Shown: piece by piece, positions 1-8,901 of the stretch
How the letters are laid out: every line of letters starts with the position of its first letter
How positions within the stretch are numbered: the first letter of the stretch is position 1
DNA from: an uncultured Oscillospiraceae bacterium
GTDB taxonomy: Bacteria; Bacillota; Clostridia; Oscillospirales; Acutalibacteraceae
DNA: 64,000 bases
Reading direction: 5' to 3'
Assembly: GCA_958366985.1 (NCBI GenBank)
Contig: CATXDC010000011.1
Coordinates: forward strand, 34,471 to 98,470
The notes under the pieces: generated by a model
Told to the model about the DNA's origin: nothing
What the model saw: the letters and a program-made list of their open reading frames with translations, nothing else
Databases searched by the model: none
Position numbers and translations under genes: made by a program

Positions 1-1023
1 ATCATCTTACTTGTCGTGGTTCTGGTTCTGGGAGGATTTGTCGCTTATCTCAGTATCAGGGAATACAAACCCGACGAAGTTGAAACGATAGATGTCTCCG
101 CTTCAGAAAGCCGTAAAACATTCTCAGGCGATACAGTAAAGCTCATCAGCTTCAACACCGGATACGCTGGTCTTGGTGACAATGCCGATTTCTTTATGGA
201 CGGCGGCAAAAAGGTTAAATCTACCGATGAAGATCGTATGAACGAAAACATGAACGAGATTTCCAAGTTCATAACTGACAAAAAAGCTGACTTTTATCTT
301 TTACAGGAAGTAGATCAAAACTCCAGCCGTACATACAGTGTAAATCAGGTAGAAACCTATATGAACAATACAAATCTCTTCGGAACTTTTGCACTGAATT
401 ATTCATGTCCCTTTGTACCGTTCCCGTTCCCGCCAATCGGAAAGGTCAACTCAGGTATTTTGACCCTTACTGATTACACAGTTTCATCAGCTGAAAGAGT
501 CAGTCTCCCCTGTCCCTTCAAGTGGCCTGTTTCCGCAGCAAACCTTAAGCGTTGCCTGCTTGTAAACCGTGTTCCAATTGAAGGCAGCGATAAGGAACTT
601 GTTATAGTAAACCTTCACCTTGAAGCCTATGATGACGGTGAAGGAAAAGCAGCACAGACACAGATGCTTTTCTCTGTTTTGCAGAAGGAATATGAAAAGG
701 GTAATTATGTAATCGCAGGCGGCGACTTTAACCAGACTTTCCCCGGCGGAGTAGATGCATACCCGATTAAGAACACAGAAACATGGACACCCGGCACACT
801 GGAAAATACAGTTCTTCCTGCAGGCTGGACCTTTGCATATGACACATCTGTTCCAACCTGCCGTCTTCTCGATAAGCCCTATGATGCTCAGACAAGCCAG
901 CACTATGTTATAGACGGATTCATTCTTTCACCGAACGTTGAAAAGGTAACCGTTGAAACTCAGGATTTAGGCTTCCACGCAGCAGACCATAATCCGGTTT
1001 ATCTTGAAGTTAAGCTTAAGTAA
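1..1023 (+). CDS. Endonuclease/exonuclease/phosphatase (EEP) family protein, 5' end missing
   Basis: The reading frame is open from base 1, so the gene begins outside the window; the GTG at 16 is only the first possible start seen. A hydrophobic N-terminal stretch (ILLVVVLVLGG) is a membrane anchor or uncleaved signal, so the catalytic part is probably extracytoplasmic. Motifs run in the order of the EEP fold: ISFNTGY, LLQEVD (metal-binding Glu), NSGILTL, VNLHLEA, AGGDFNQT (Asp/Asn) and a C-terminal DHNPVYLEV (catalytic Asp-His). Members act on phosphodiesters or phosphate monoesters (DNA, sphingomyelin, inositol phosphates); which substrate cannot be read from the sequence. A strong terminator follows at once. 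Confidence 0.85.
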   Translation: MILLVVVLVLGGFVAYLSIREYKPDEVETIDVSASESRKTFSGDTVKLISFNTGYAGLGDNADFFMDGGKKVKSTDEDRMNENMNEISKFITDKKADFYLLQEVDQNSSRTYSVNQVETYMNNTNLFGTFALNYSCPFVPFPFPPIGKVNSGILTLTDYTVSSAERVSLPCPFKWPVSAANLKRCLLVNRVPIEGSDKELVIVNLHLEAYDDGEGKAAQTQMLFSVLQKEYEKGNYVIAGGDFNQTFPGGVDAYPIKNTETWTPGTLENTVLPAGWTFAYDTSVPTCRLLDKPYDAQTSQHYVIDGFILSPNVEKVTVETQDLGFHAADHNPVYLEVKLK

Positions 1024-1044
1024 AATTAAACACCTATAAACCTG

Positions 1045-1081
1045 AAAGCAGACTTTCATAAATCGAAAGTCTGCTTTTTCT
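1045..1081 (+). terminator. Intrinsic terminator of the EEP gene
   Basis: A 13-bp perfect stem (1045-1057 with 1065-1077) with a 7-nt loop runs into a T-rich tail, starting about 20 nt after the stop codon. Confidence 0.9.
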
Positions 1082-1181
1082 TCTACTCCTCAAAGGATAC
1101 TTGACACATGCAAACCAATAAAAGTATAATTGATTTCGATAAATACATTTTTACTTTTTTAAATAAACAGGAGAGATTATC

Positions 1182-2060
1182 GTGAATAAAGGATTAAAAA
1201 TCTTTAATATTGTATCTGCTGTACTGCTCATACTTTTCGGCGCTTTTTATGCGATTATGAGTTCTGTATACTTCACAACCTCAAACGCTCCTCTGATGAT
1301 TATAGGTGTTGTTTCCGTGCTGTTTTCCGCAGGTCTCATGCGTTCACAGCTTAAAAGCGACGGTGAAACCACTCAGATAGTTGACGGAGAAAAAATAAGT
1401 GTTGAACCGGGAAAATGGTCACCGTTTTTATCCCTCATTGTTTTCTCTGCTCACATTTTCATGCTACCGAACTTAATCATTGCAACAACTGACGCTCCTT
1501 TTTACATATACATTTGCTGCTACTGCACAACTGCACTGAGCGCAATATTAATTGTAACTACTCTTATCAAGCAACAAAAAGCCGGCACAGCAAAATCCTT
1601 AAAGAAAAGAATAGTTATTATCACAGTTATTACACTGCTGGTTATCGCCGCTTCCGCAGGAAAATTTGCACTTTTTTCGGGCACACAGCAGAATATTGAC
1701 AATGCAAAAAATGCTGCAAGCTATACTAAAAACCTTTCTCCCACTGAATTATCGGAGGATCTTCCCGCAGCTGAAACAATCCGCAATGAAATAACCTCCG
1801 CTCTGAATACAACCGTTTATTATGCCCTCGAAAAAAGAACTGAACAGATAACAGAATCTTCCGGTAAAATTTACACGGAACTTGTGTATTACGTATGGAC
1901 TCCAGAGGACGTAAATATATCTGAGTACACATACAAACTTTATGAAGACGGAACCGCCAAATTCAAATTTGCCCGTCATATTGAAGGAGCAAATGCAGGC
2001 GATTTCGCCAACTCCCCATACTTTACGTGGGAATACAGCGAAAACAGTACACAGGAATAA
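1182..2060 (+). CDS. Membrane protein of unknown function
   Basis: This 292-residue protein was not recognised. It starts at GTG 1182 behind an AGGAGAG ribosome site. Four hydrophobic segments fill the first ~165 residues (around residues 10-30, 38-52, 80-100 and 110-128, with another near 145-160), followed by a ~120-residue soluble tail that is probably outside the membrane. The tail contains a YYVWTPEDVNISEYTYKLY-like stretch without known catalytic motifs. It stands alone between a terminator and the ABC-F promoter. Confidence 0.7.
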   Translation: MNKGLKIFNIVSAVLLILFGAFYAIMSSVYFTTSNAPLMIIGVVSVLFSAGLMRSQLKSDGETTQIVDGEKISVEPGKWSPFLSLIVFSAHIFMLPNLIIATTDAPFYIYICCYCTTALSAILIVTTLIKQQKAGTAKSLKKRIVIITVITLLVIAASAGKFALFSGTQQNIDNAKNAASYTKNLSPTELSEDLPAAETIRNEITSALNTTVYYALEKRTEQITESSGKIYTELVYYVWTPEDVNISEYTYKLYEDGTAKFKFARHIEGANAGDFANSPYFTWEYSENSTQE

Positions 2061-2087
2061 TCGTTCTCACATAGAATTACAATACGC

Positions 2088-2116
2088 TTGATTATTCATA
2101 AAGTTTATGATATGCT
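2088..2116 (+). promoter_or_regulatory. Probable sigma-A promoter of the ABC-F leader
   Basis: TTGATT (2088-2093) and TATGCT (2111-2116) are separated by 17 bp, placing the transcription start near 2123, a few bases before the ribosome site of the leader peptide. Confidence 0.5.
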
Positions 2117-2145
2117 TATTATCAATAATCTGAAGGGGTGAAAAA

Positions 2146-2169
2146 ATGCGTAACTTTTCTTGCAAATAA
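2146..2169 (+). CDS. 7-residue leader peptide (MRNFSCK) of the ABC-F attenuator
   Basis: A short ORF, ATG 2146 to TAA 2169, preceded by a good AAGGGGTGA ribosome site (2133-2141). The codons themselves form the 5' arm of the attenuator (2151-2166), which is how leader peptides of inducible ABC-F, Erm and Cat genes are built: a ribosome stalled by an antibiotic on the leader frees the downstream pairing partner. Translation is inferred from the ribosome site and the geometry. Confidence 0.6.
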   Translation: MRNFSCK

Positions 2170-2292
2170 TTTTTAAAATGCCGTAATGCTGCTTTGTCAG
2201 TATTATTGCGTCTTTTGCAAGAAAGTTATAAATTTAAGCTCTCTCTTATAATGATTTCACGCCTTTTTATATGGGCATAGTATTTTACTATT

Positions 2293-2334
2293 ATGAGCTG
2301 CAGAAATTATACTTTCTTGCAGCTCATATTTTTT
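2293..2334 (+). terminator. Attenuator terminator hairpin before the ABC-F start
   Basis: Stem ATGAGCTGCA (2293-2302) with TGCAGCTCAT (2318-2327), then a run of T residues; it ends about 30 nt before the ABC-F start codon. Confidence 0.85.
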
Positions 2335-2364
2335 GCTTTTAAAAGCATTACGGGAGAGATAACT

Positions 2365-3831
2365 ATGTCAATGATAAAAGTAGAAAATCTTACTTTTGCC
2401 TATCCGTCAAGCTATGACAATATTTTTGAAAATGTGAGTTTCGTAATTGATACCGATTGGAAACTCGGATTTATAGGCAGAAACGCAAGAGGCAAAACCA
2501 CATTTTTAAATCTTCTGCTTGGCAAATATGAATATAACGGAAAAATAATATCATCAGTTGAGTTTGATTATTTTCCTTATAAAGTTGCTGACAAAAACAT
2601 TCTGACAGAAGAAATTCTGCATAATATTGCACCGTGCTGCGAAGAATGGGAAATCATTCGTGAGCTTTCATATCTCGAAGCTGACATTGATATTCTTTAC
2701 AGACCATTCCGCACCCTTTCAAACGGAGAGCAGACAAAAGCTCTGCTTGCAGCTCTTTTTCTCAATGAAAATCATTTTCTTTTAATTGATGAACCTACAA
2801 ATCATCTGGATACAAAGGCACGAGAGACAGTGGCGTCCTATTTAAAAAGGAAAAAGGGTTTTATATTGGTTTCCCATGACCGACTTTTTTTGGACAGTTG
2901 CGTAGACCATATTTTATCTTTAAACAGAGCAAATATAGAAATACAAAGCGGAAACTTTTCCACATGGATTAAAAATTTTGAAGCACAGCAGGAATCTGAA
3001 CTGTTAAAAAACGAGCATTTGAAAAAAGATATAAAAAGACTGGAAAAATCCGCCAGACGCTCAGCTGAATGGTCTGATAAAGTGGAAGCAACAAAGTCAG
3101 GCGCCTTTGACAAGGGATATATAGGTCACAAAGCGGCGAAAATGATGAAACGGTCTAAAGCCATTGAATTACGACAGCAAAAAAATATTGAGGAGAAATC
3201 AAAGCTTTTACAGAATTTTGAAACTGCGGAAACTTTGAAAATTTCTCCACTTATATATCATTCAGAGACTCTTGCAGTATTTTCTGAGGTTTCTGTTATC
3301 TACGATGAAAAAATTATAAATAAACCTGTATCATTTACAATACATCGAGGTGACAGAGTTGTACTGGACGGCAGAAACGGAAGCGGAAAAAGCAGTCTGC
3401 TGAAACTATTGATGAATGAGCCTATCAAGCATACAGGGAAATTTCAAATAAGCTCCGGCCTCATAGTGTCATATGTTCCTCAGGATACAGGTTCACTTAA
3501 AGGTAAATTATCAGACTTTGCACAAAGCAATAATATTGACGAAAGCCTTTTCAAAGCTATTTTACGCAAAATGGACTTTGAACGTATACAGTTTGAAAAG
3601 GACATTAAAAATTTTTCACAGGGTCAGAAAAAGAAAGTGCTCATTGCCAAAAGTCTTTGTGAACACGCACATCTGTATATTTGGGACGAACCTCTTAATT
3701 TTATTGATATTTACTCTCGTATGCAGATAGAAGAACTCATCAGGGATTTTTCGCCTACCATGCTTTTTGTAGAACATGACGGATTATTCAGAGACACCAT
3801 TGCTACAAAGAAAATAGAATTAAAAGGCTGA
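2365..3831 (+). CDS. ABC-F ribosomal protection protein (Lsa/CplR-like)
   Basis: A 488-residue cytosolic twin-ATPase without membrane segments, the hallmark of ABC-F. First domain: Walker A GRNARGKTT (residues 38-46; Ala where most relatives have Gly), signature LSNGEQTK, Walker B FLLIDEPTNHLD, switch VSHDR. A charged inter-domain linker (P-site tRNA interaction motif) follows, then the second domain with GRNGSGKSS, FSQGQKKK, LYIWDEP and FVEHD. Such proteins displace lincosamide, streptogramin A and pleuromutilin drugs from the ribosome. The start is ATG 2365 with GGGAGAG upstream; an in-frame ATG at 2293 falls inside the terminator and is unlikely. The attenuator supports an antibiotic-induced role. 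The exact drug spectrum is not readable. Confidence 0.88.
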   Translation: MSMIKVENLTFAYPSSYDNIFENVSFVIDTDWKLGFIGRNARGKTTFLNLLLGKYEYNGKIISSVEFDYFPYKVADKNILTEEILHNIAPCCEEWEIIRELSYLEADIDILYRPFRTLSNGEQTKALLAALFLNENHFLLIDEPTNHLDTKARETVASYLKRKKGFILVSHDRLFLDSCVDHILSLNRANIEIQSGNFSTWIKNFEAQQESELLKNEHLKKDIKRLEKSARRSAEWSDKVEATKSGAFDKGYIGHKAAKMMKRSKAIELRQQKNIEEKSKLLQNFETAETLKISPLIYHSETLAVFSEVSVIYDEKIINKPVSFTIHRGDRVVLDGRNGSGKSSLLKLLMNEPIKHTGKFQISSGLIVSYVPQDTGSLKGKLSDFAQSNNIDESLFKAILRKMDFERIQFEKDIKNFSQGQKKKVLIAKSLCEHAHLYIWDEPLNFIDIYSRMQIEELIRDFSPTMLFVEHDGLFRDTIATKKIELKG

Positions 3832-3902
3832 AACAGTAAATTAATCAATAAATAGCCACCTGCACAGTGCACTGATAAACTTTTGTGTAGTTTTCAGTAT
3901 AC

Positions 3903-3946
3903 AAAAAGCCGATGGATTTTCCGTTAAGAAAATCTCTCGGCTTTTT
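3903..3946. terminator. Bidirectional terminator between the ABC-F gene and the convergent orphan
   Basis: Outer stem 3903-3912 with 3937-3946 (AAAAAGCCGA / TCGGCTTTTT) encloses an inner stem 3915-3921 with 3928-3934; T runs on both strands serve both convergent genes. Confidence 0.8.
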
Positions 3947-4002
3947 AAAATCATATTTAATTATAACTGCAAACCTGGATTTGTTTCACAAAAAGCAGGA
4001 CA

Positions 4003-4395
4003 TTATTTTTCATATAAAATATGCAAATCTCCGTCAACAAATCCAATGCCAACAGCCATGTATTCTTTTAATTTGCTTGCATATTTGCCAGAAGAAAGAT
4101 ATGAGTTCACTAAATCAATAAAAACCCTTTCCATTGATTTCCAATCGCTTTTGCGCTCTATCACAAAAGGATTATCTCTTGTAGCAAATACTTCATCACA
4201 AGCCCAATCTTCATTATCCTTATCAAAAGAAAATGTACCGACTAACTCAATAGACCATTTATTATCAGCATCTTCATATAGGTTAAAGTTAATCGCCTTT
4301 ACCTCACTACTCAATTCGTTCTTTAAAATCGAATTCATCCATACAAAAAAATCCTTGTTGATTTTATCCGAATTCAGCCTATCAAATAATCCCAT
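4003..4395 (-). CDS. Hypothetical small acidic protein
   Basis: A 130-residue soluble protein that was not recognised. ATG 4395 (MGLFDRL) is preferred over the in-frame GTG six bases upstream because the AAGGTG ribosome site then has normal spacing. It is rich in acidic and aromatic residues (FSFDKDNEDWACDEVF) and ends VGIGFVDGDLHILYEK. Composition and size resemble immunity-type or SMI1-like cytosolic proteins, but no toxin gene is next to it, so no function is assigned. Confidence 0.6.
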   Translation of the reverse strand: MGLFDRLNSDKINKDFFVWMNSILKNELSSEVKAINFNLYEDADNKWSIELVGTFSFDKDNEDWACDEVFATRDNPFVIERKSDWKSMERVFIDLVNSYLSSGKYASKLKEYMAVGIGFVDGDLHILYEK

Positions 4396-4632
4396 AGTCA
4401 CACCTTCACAACTTCCAATTTGTGGTTTTATATTATATCATATTTATATGTATTTTTCTACCTCTTACCTATGTAAAAGCATCATAAGCTTCACACAAAT
4501 GCCGTAACGGGTTAGAGAATACTTAACTTTTAAGGTAGCTGACGCAATCAATACAGCCTTTGAAATAAATCTCTTGTATCTCTGAGCTGCTGTTTCGGTT
4601 TTGCATTTCGGCGCCTCCCAATAGAATAACAA

Positions 4633-4656
4633 AAAGGAGAGCTTAAGCTCTCCTTT
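4633..4656. terminator. Terminator of the MATE gene
   Basis: A self-complementary AAAGGAGAGC/GCTCTCCTTT hairpin with a T run on the minus strand after the MATE stop; also T-rich on the plus strand. Confidence 0.75.
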
Positions 4657-4669
4657 AATTTTTTCTATA

Positions 4670-6034
4670 TTACTTTGTCAAATCGTGAATCCACTTTCCT
4701 CTTTTAAATCTTATAAGACACATTATAACTTTGAAAACCTCTTCGGCAGTGGTAAGGATTACAACCTGCTCTATGGTCAATCCCCAAACAGCAGCTCCTA
4801 AAAATGCCAGCGGTACACCGATTATCCACATGGAAACAAGCTCAACAGCAAGAGCAAATTTGGCGTCTCCGCCGCCTCTGAATATACCCGTTATACAGGA
4901 ATTGTTCATTGCTCTTACAGGTGAAACAACGGCGAAAATTATAAAAATAGTAACAGCTGCATTTTTTACATTTTCGGAAACATTGAACAGGGACAAAATC
5001 GGGTTTGAAAAAATCAGAATGGAAGCACCCATTAAAAGACCCAAAATAAAGGAAATAACCGCATATCTTTCGGCATATACCTTTGCTTTCGGAATATCTC
5101 CTCCGCCTATTTCATGGCCTACCATAACCATTGCCGCATTGGCAATGCTGAAGCAGGCAACCATCATAAGGTTTAGCACTGTGTTGCATATCTGCATAAC
5201 GGCAATGGCTTCTTTACCTATCTGTCCGTAAGCGGCAGTGTAAAATGTCATTCCAAGACCCCAAAGAGCCTCATTGAGTATAACGGGAAATGCCGATGCC
5301 ATAATTTTCTTTGAAAAAGTTTTGTCAAATCCAAAGTATTCTTTAAATCCGCCTTTAAGAGCCGATCCCTTTTTAAAGGAGAGAATAAGTATTAATATAA
5401 TTTCACAGATACGTGCAATAAGCGTACCGAGAGCCGCTCCCTTTACGCCCATTTTCGGTGCTCCGAAATTGCCGAAAATGAATATGTAGTTAAGTCCGGC
5501 ATTAATAAGCACCGCAATAGCGCTGACCACCATTGGAAGCCTTGCGCTGCCTATACTTCTCAGAGCTCCGGCAAGGAAAAAGGAAATTCCTGTCATTATG
5601 TAGCTAAGTGAAACTATCTTTACATAGTCAACTCCCAAGGAAACTACCCTCGCATCATCGGTAAAAAGTCCAAGAATAGGTGACGGAAAAACAAGTGCCG
5701 CCAAAGTGAAAATGGCTCCTGTAACAAAAATCAGTGTAAGGCCTATGGCCGATACATTCTTTATGCGCCTTTTATCTCCGCTGCCCCAATACTGTGAAAT
5801 GAACATACAGCATCCGGCAGTTACACCTATTATAATAAGATTGAACATAAAGAAAAGCTGATTGGCAATTCCCAGTGCGGCGATTTCATCCTCGCCCACC
5901 TTGCCTATCATCAAAGTGTCAACCATGTTAAGGGATGACACTATAAAGTTTTGAATCATTATAGGCAGTGCAAGCACAAAGAGCTTATTGAAAAACTGCC
6001 TGTCGCCTTTTAAGCTTCCTAAAAACCCTTTCAT
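4670..6034 (-). CDS. MATE-family multidrug/cation antiporter
   Basis: A 454-residue polytopic protein with about 12 hydrophobic segments in two pseudo-repeats, as in the MATE family (DinF/NorM type). The opening FVLALPIMIQNFIVSSLNMVDTLMIG matches the conserved first helix region; GGGDAKFALAVELVSMWIIGVPLAF in the C half is typical of the clostridial branch. These proteins export drugs or metabolites in exchange for Na+ or H+. It is monocistronic, with a weak CAGGTTA ribosome site and its own terminator. Confidence 0.92.
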   Translation of the reverse strand: MKGFLGSLKGDRQFFNKLFVLALPIMIQNFIVSSLNMVDTLMIGKVGEDEIAALGIANQLFFMFNLIIIGVTAGCCMFISQYWGSGDKRRIKNVSAIGLTLIFVTGAIFTLAALVFPSPILGLFTDDARVVSLGVDYVKIVSLSYIMTGISFFLAGALRSIGSARLPMVVSAIAVLINAGLNYIFIFGNFGAPKMGVKGAALGTLIARICEIILILILSFKKGSALKGGFKEYFGFDKTFSKKIMASAFPVILNEALWGLGMTFYTAAYGQIGKEAIAVMQICNTVLNLMMVACFSIANAAMVMVGHEIGGGDIPKAKVYAERYAVISFILGLLMGASILIFSNPILSLFNVSENVKNAAVTIFIIFAVVSPVRAMNNSCITGIFRGGGDAKFALAVELVSMWIIGVPLAFLGAAVWGLTIEQVVILTTAEEVFKVIMCLIRFKRGKWIHDLTK

Positions 6035-6245
6035 TTTAAATAACCTGCGATACGGTAATTATTTCATAATTCAAAATATCGACTTGTTAGACCGTATCTT
6101 TTCCTTTCTCAAAATTCTCATATAATACAGTGCCTGCATATTTTACAAATATAGCTTTCACATGTCAAGAGTATATACTTTTTATTTTGATTATGGTACA
6201 ATAACGCCATAAAAACTTTGAAACGACTATCAATGGAGGTGCACA

Positions 6246-7985
6246 ATGAATAATTTTATCAAAGCAGCAATAGGCGCAGGAGCCGCTGCTGCCGCAACAG
6301 GTGCAGCAATAGGAATATCAAAACTCAAGAAAAATAATTTCTGCCCAAAATGCTACATAAAAAAGCTTCAGGCAGCTAAAAACTACAATTTGCCTGACAG
6401 CGCACTTTATAACAATTCAGCAGCTCTCACTCCCCCTATGGGCTGGTCAAGCTGGAACGCTTTCCGCCAGAATATAGATGAAAATCTTATCTACGATATG
6501 GCTCTGGTCATGAAGGAATCCGGACTGCTCGATGCAGGATACAAATACGTAAACCTCGACGACTGCTGGCATTCGTCAATGAGAGATGAAAACGGAAAAC
6601 TTCAGGGTGACCTTGCAAAATTCCCGTCGGGTATCAAGGCATTGTGTGAAAAGGTAAACTCTCTCGGCTTAAAGCTCGGAATATACACCTCAAACGGAAC
6701 TTTAACCTGCGAGGATCTCCCTGCAAGTCTCGGCAAAGAGGCAATTGATGCAGACACATTTGCACAGTGGGGAATTGAATTTTTCAAATACGATTTCTGC
6801 CATAATGTTCCCATAACAGGAGAGGGACCCGACCTTGACAGAATATATATCGCTCCCGCCGGAAGCTCAGATGAACAGATAATCGAGGCTGAGACAGGCC
6901 GTCTTACAGGTACTGCAAGAATAATGAGCAGCTCAAGACTCGAAAGCGGAAAGTATGTAACAGGTCTCGGATACGCAAACGGAGCAGTAGAATTTGACAA
7001 TGTTGAAGTTCCGCAGGACGGAGAATACACCCTTACTTTAGGAACACGCAAAAACGGTGAGTATGAGAAATTCGCTCAGATTGTCATTAATTCAACAGAC
7101 AAATATGATATAACTATTCCGCCTACAAAGACCTGGACTCCTGTGGGAAGAGATCAGATCAGGGTAAACCTTAAAAAGGGAAAGAATACAATTAAAATAC
7201 ACAATCCCATAGGCTCAAAAATGGACAGCGCCGCATATCAGTACATGAATATGGGCAAAGAGCTTAAACGTGCCACCAAAGAGTACGCAGAAAAGAACGG
7301 AACCGAAGAAAAGCCCATTGTCTATTCAATCTGCGAATGGGGCAAGAATAAGCCTTGGAAATGGGGCAGACAGGCAGGCAACCTTTGGCGCACAACCCCT
7401 GATATTATGGCGAACTGGCCTTCAGTAGTTGGAATATATGAAGTCAACGTCCGTCTTGCCGAATATGCAGGCAAGGGCGGTTGGAATGATCCTGATATGC
7501 TGGAAGTCGGCAACGGAAAGCTTACCTACGAAGAAAACAAAACCCATTTCACCCTTTGGTGCATGATGGCTTCTCCCCTTATTTTAGGCAATGACCTGAG
7601 AAAATTCAGAAATCCCGACGGCACAATCGATAAAGACAATAAAGTCCTTAAAATCCTCACAAACCGTGAGCTTATCGCAATAGATCAGGACGAACTTGGC
7701 GTTCAGTGCCGCCGCTATAAAATGGGCGTTGTGGATATTCTTGTAAAGCCCCTCGCTGATAAGAGCTTTGCACTTTGCTTCTTTAATAAGGGAGTAACCC
7801 CCGCAAACGCAAAGGCCGATCTTTCCGACATATGCAACCAAAGCTATGTTCAGACTGAAAAAGCAAACAGCTACACAGCCAAAGAGCTTTGGAGCGGCGA
7901 GGAACTTACTCTTGGCAATACAATTTCTGCACAGCTTCCGCCAAGAGGAGTAAAAGTTTACCGTGTATACCCCTCAAATAAATAA
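6246..7985 (+). CDS. GH27 alpha-galactosidase-like enzyme with inserted CBM-like domain
   Basis: A 579-residue glycoside hydrolase. Residues 1-28 form a Gly/Ala-rich hydrophobic segment (membrane anchor or signal). Family 27 motifs are TPPMGWSSWNAF (63-73), NLDDCW (103-108), KYDFC with nucleophile Asp183, ICEWG (362-366), RTTPDI with likely acid/base Asp386, and GGWNDPDMLEVG (411-422). Between the nucleophile loop and ICEWG lie about 140 extra residues (~195-335) starting EAETGRL and rich in beta-strand patterns, resembling a CBM35/CBM6-type module. It probably releases terminal alpha-galactose or related sugars from plant or mucin glycans. GGAGGTG ribosome site; an extended -10 (TGGTACAAT, 6194-6202) lies upstream. 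Confidence 0.85.
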   Translation: MNNFIKAAIGAGAAAAATGAAIGISKLKKNNFCPKCYIKKLQAAKNYNLPDSALYNNSAALTPPMGWSSWNAFRQNIDENLIYDMALVMKESGLLDAGYKYVNLDDCWHSSMRDENGKLQGDLAKFPSGIKALCEKVNSLGLKLGIYTSNGTLTCEDLPASLGKEAIDADTFAQWGIEFFKYDFCHNVPITGEGPDLDRIYIAPAGSSDEQIIEAETGRLTGTARIMSSSRLESGKYVTGLGYANGAVEFDNVEVPQDGEYTLTLGTRKNGEYEKFAQIVINSTDKYDITIPPTKTWTPVGRDQIRVNLKKGKNTIKIHNPIGSKMDSAAYQYMNMGKELKRATKEYAEKNGTEEKPIVYSICEWGKNKPWKWGRQAGNLWRTTPDIMANWPSVVGIYEVNVRLAEYAGKGGWNDPDMLEVGNGKLTYEENKTHFTLWCMMASPLILGNDLRKFRNPDGTIDKDNKVLKILTNRELIAIDQDELGVQCRRYKMGVVDILVKPLADKSFALCFFNKGVTPANAKADLSDICNQSYVQTEKANSYTAKELWSGEELTLGNTISAQLPPRGVKVYRVYPSNK

Positions 7986-8003
7986 TTCTATAATTTAAAG
8001 TTT

Positions 8004-8035
8004 AAACCGTCCGAGAAAATTCCCGGACGGTTTTT
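8004..8035 (+). terminator. Terminator of the GH27 gene
   Basis: Ten-base-pair stem AAACCGTCCG (8004-8013) with CGGACGGTTT (8024-8033) and a T tail. Confidence 0.9.
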
Positions 8036-8046
8036 CATATGATATT

Positions 8047-8820
8047 CTATTTATTGAGCTCGGCTACAAATTCTATGGGCTTAACTGTCATTTCCACCCA
8101 TGCGGGTCTGAAACCGCTTTTTATGGCATTGCGTGCAGATTTGATATTCGACCATGCACAGCAGTAAAAAGGAACCTTTCCCCTTGCCAGAATCTCTTTT
8201 GCAAGACGGCTTGTAACGGCTGACGCTATGCCCTGCCTACGTTCTTCCGGTAAAACATCCACACCTATCTGCCACATGGTTTCGCAGTCCGCTGAACAGC
8301 CAGCAAGACCTATAAGCTTATTATCTTTATAGGCTCCGACTCCCAGCACATCAAGATTTTTTCTTTTCTCGCACAGAGCGTTGCTCCACTGGGGTAAATA
8401 TAAACCTTCAAAATCTTTTTGCTCCAACACTTTAAGCTCATATTCGCAGTGCTGAGAAGAAAGCACGTTTATATCCGGAAGAAAATACTCTGCCATAAAA
8501 CATACCTGCAAACCATGTTTCATAAATTCTGTATTTAACACCTGCATATTAGGTGTTTCAAAACAATGCTCAGGCTCATATTTGTTTATATAAGCCTCTA
8601 CAACAGCCTTATATTTCATATCAATGGAAGCGACTATATTGTTTCCGTATGATATTAAATTACAATCTAAAGGCAGCTGGAGATATTTTCTGGCATTTGG
8701 ATTTTTTACCGATTCCACAATTACATTTTTACTGCTTTTAAAATCCTCAGCCATGCAGTTTGCATCTATGGCTGACTGCCTCATAGCTGTTTCCAGAATT
8801 TCACCATTAGTCATACTCAC
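8047..8820 (-). CDS. GNAT-family N-acetyltransferase
   Basis: A 257-residue protein. The C-terminal half carries the GNAT core: a beta strand IGVDVLP followed by the acetyl-CoA loop EERRQGIASAVTSRLA, then AWSNIKSARNAIKSGF, the usual helix-strand end. The N-terminal ~110 residues are a less conserved domain. Substrate unknown. GTG 8820 lies 5 nt after a GAGAGGTG site; ATG 8814 is an alternative start. Confidence 0.8.
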   Translation of the reverse strand: MSMTNGEILETAMRQSAIDANCMAEDFKSSKNVIVESVKNPNARKYLQLPLDCNLISYGNNIVASIDMKYKAVVEAYINKYEPEHCFETPNMQVLNTEFMKHGLQVCFMAEYFLPDINVLSSQHCEYELKVLEQKDFEGLYLPQWSNALCEKRKNLDVLGVGAYKDNKLIGLAGCSADCETMWQIGVDVLPEERRQGIASAVTSRLAKEILARGKVPFYCCAWSNIKSARNAIKSGFRPAWVEMTVKPIEFVAELNK

Positions 8821-8862
8821 ACTTTCACCTCTCTCATTTTTCTCCGTATTTTCTTAAAAGAA

Positions 8863-8889
8863 AGGGCAAAAGCTTTCTGCTTTCGCCCT
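8863..8889 (-). terminator. Terminator of the TSCPD gene
   Basis: An 11-bp stem, 8863-8873 with 8879-8889, has a T-rich tail on the minus strand just after the TSCPD gene and just before the GNAT start. Confidence 0.75.
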
Positions 8890-8901
8890 AAACGTATATA
8901 T

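Larger units (their letters stand above)
2146..2340 (+). promoter_or_regulatory. Three-segment transcription attenuator upstream of the ABC-F gene
   Basis: Segment 1 (2151-2166, inside the leader ORF) is almost perfectly complementary to segment 2 (2214-2228). Segment 2 also pairs with segment 3 (2307-2321, TTATACTTTCTTGCA). Segment 3 lies in the loop and 3' arm of an intrinsic terminator, 10-bp stem 2293-2302 with 2318-2327, followed by a T run. Thus 1:2 pairing permits termination, while ribosome occupancy of segment 1 lets 2:3 form and blocks the terminator. A further hairpin occupies 2182-2210. This is seen in the sequence; antibiotic induction is inferred from the gene it precedes. Confidence 0.8.

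Noticed and set aside
2293..2364. Upstream in-frame ATG extending the ABC-F protein by 24 residues
   Set aside because: The extension is the attenuator terminator hairpin itself and lacks a ribosome site; ATG 2365 has one and matches the family start.
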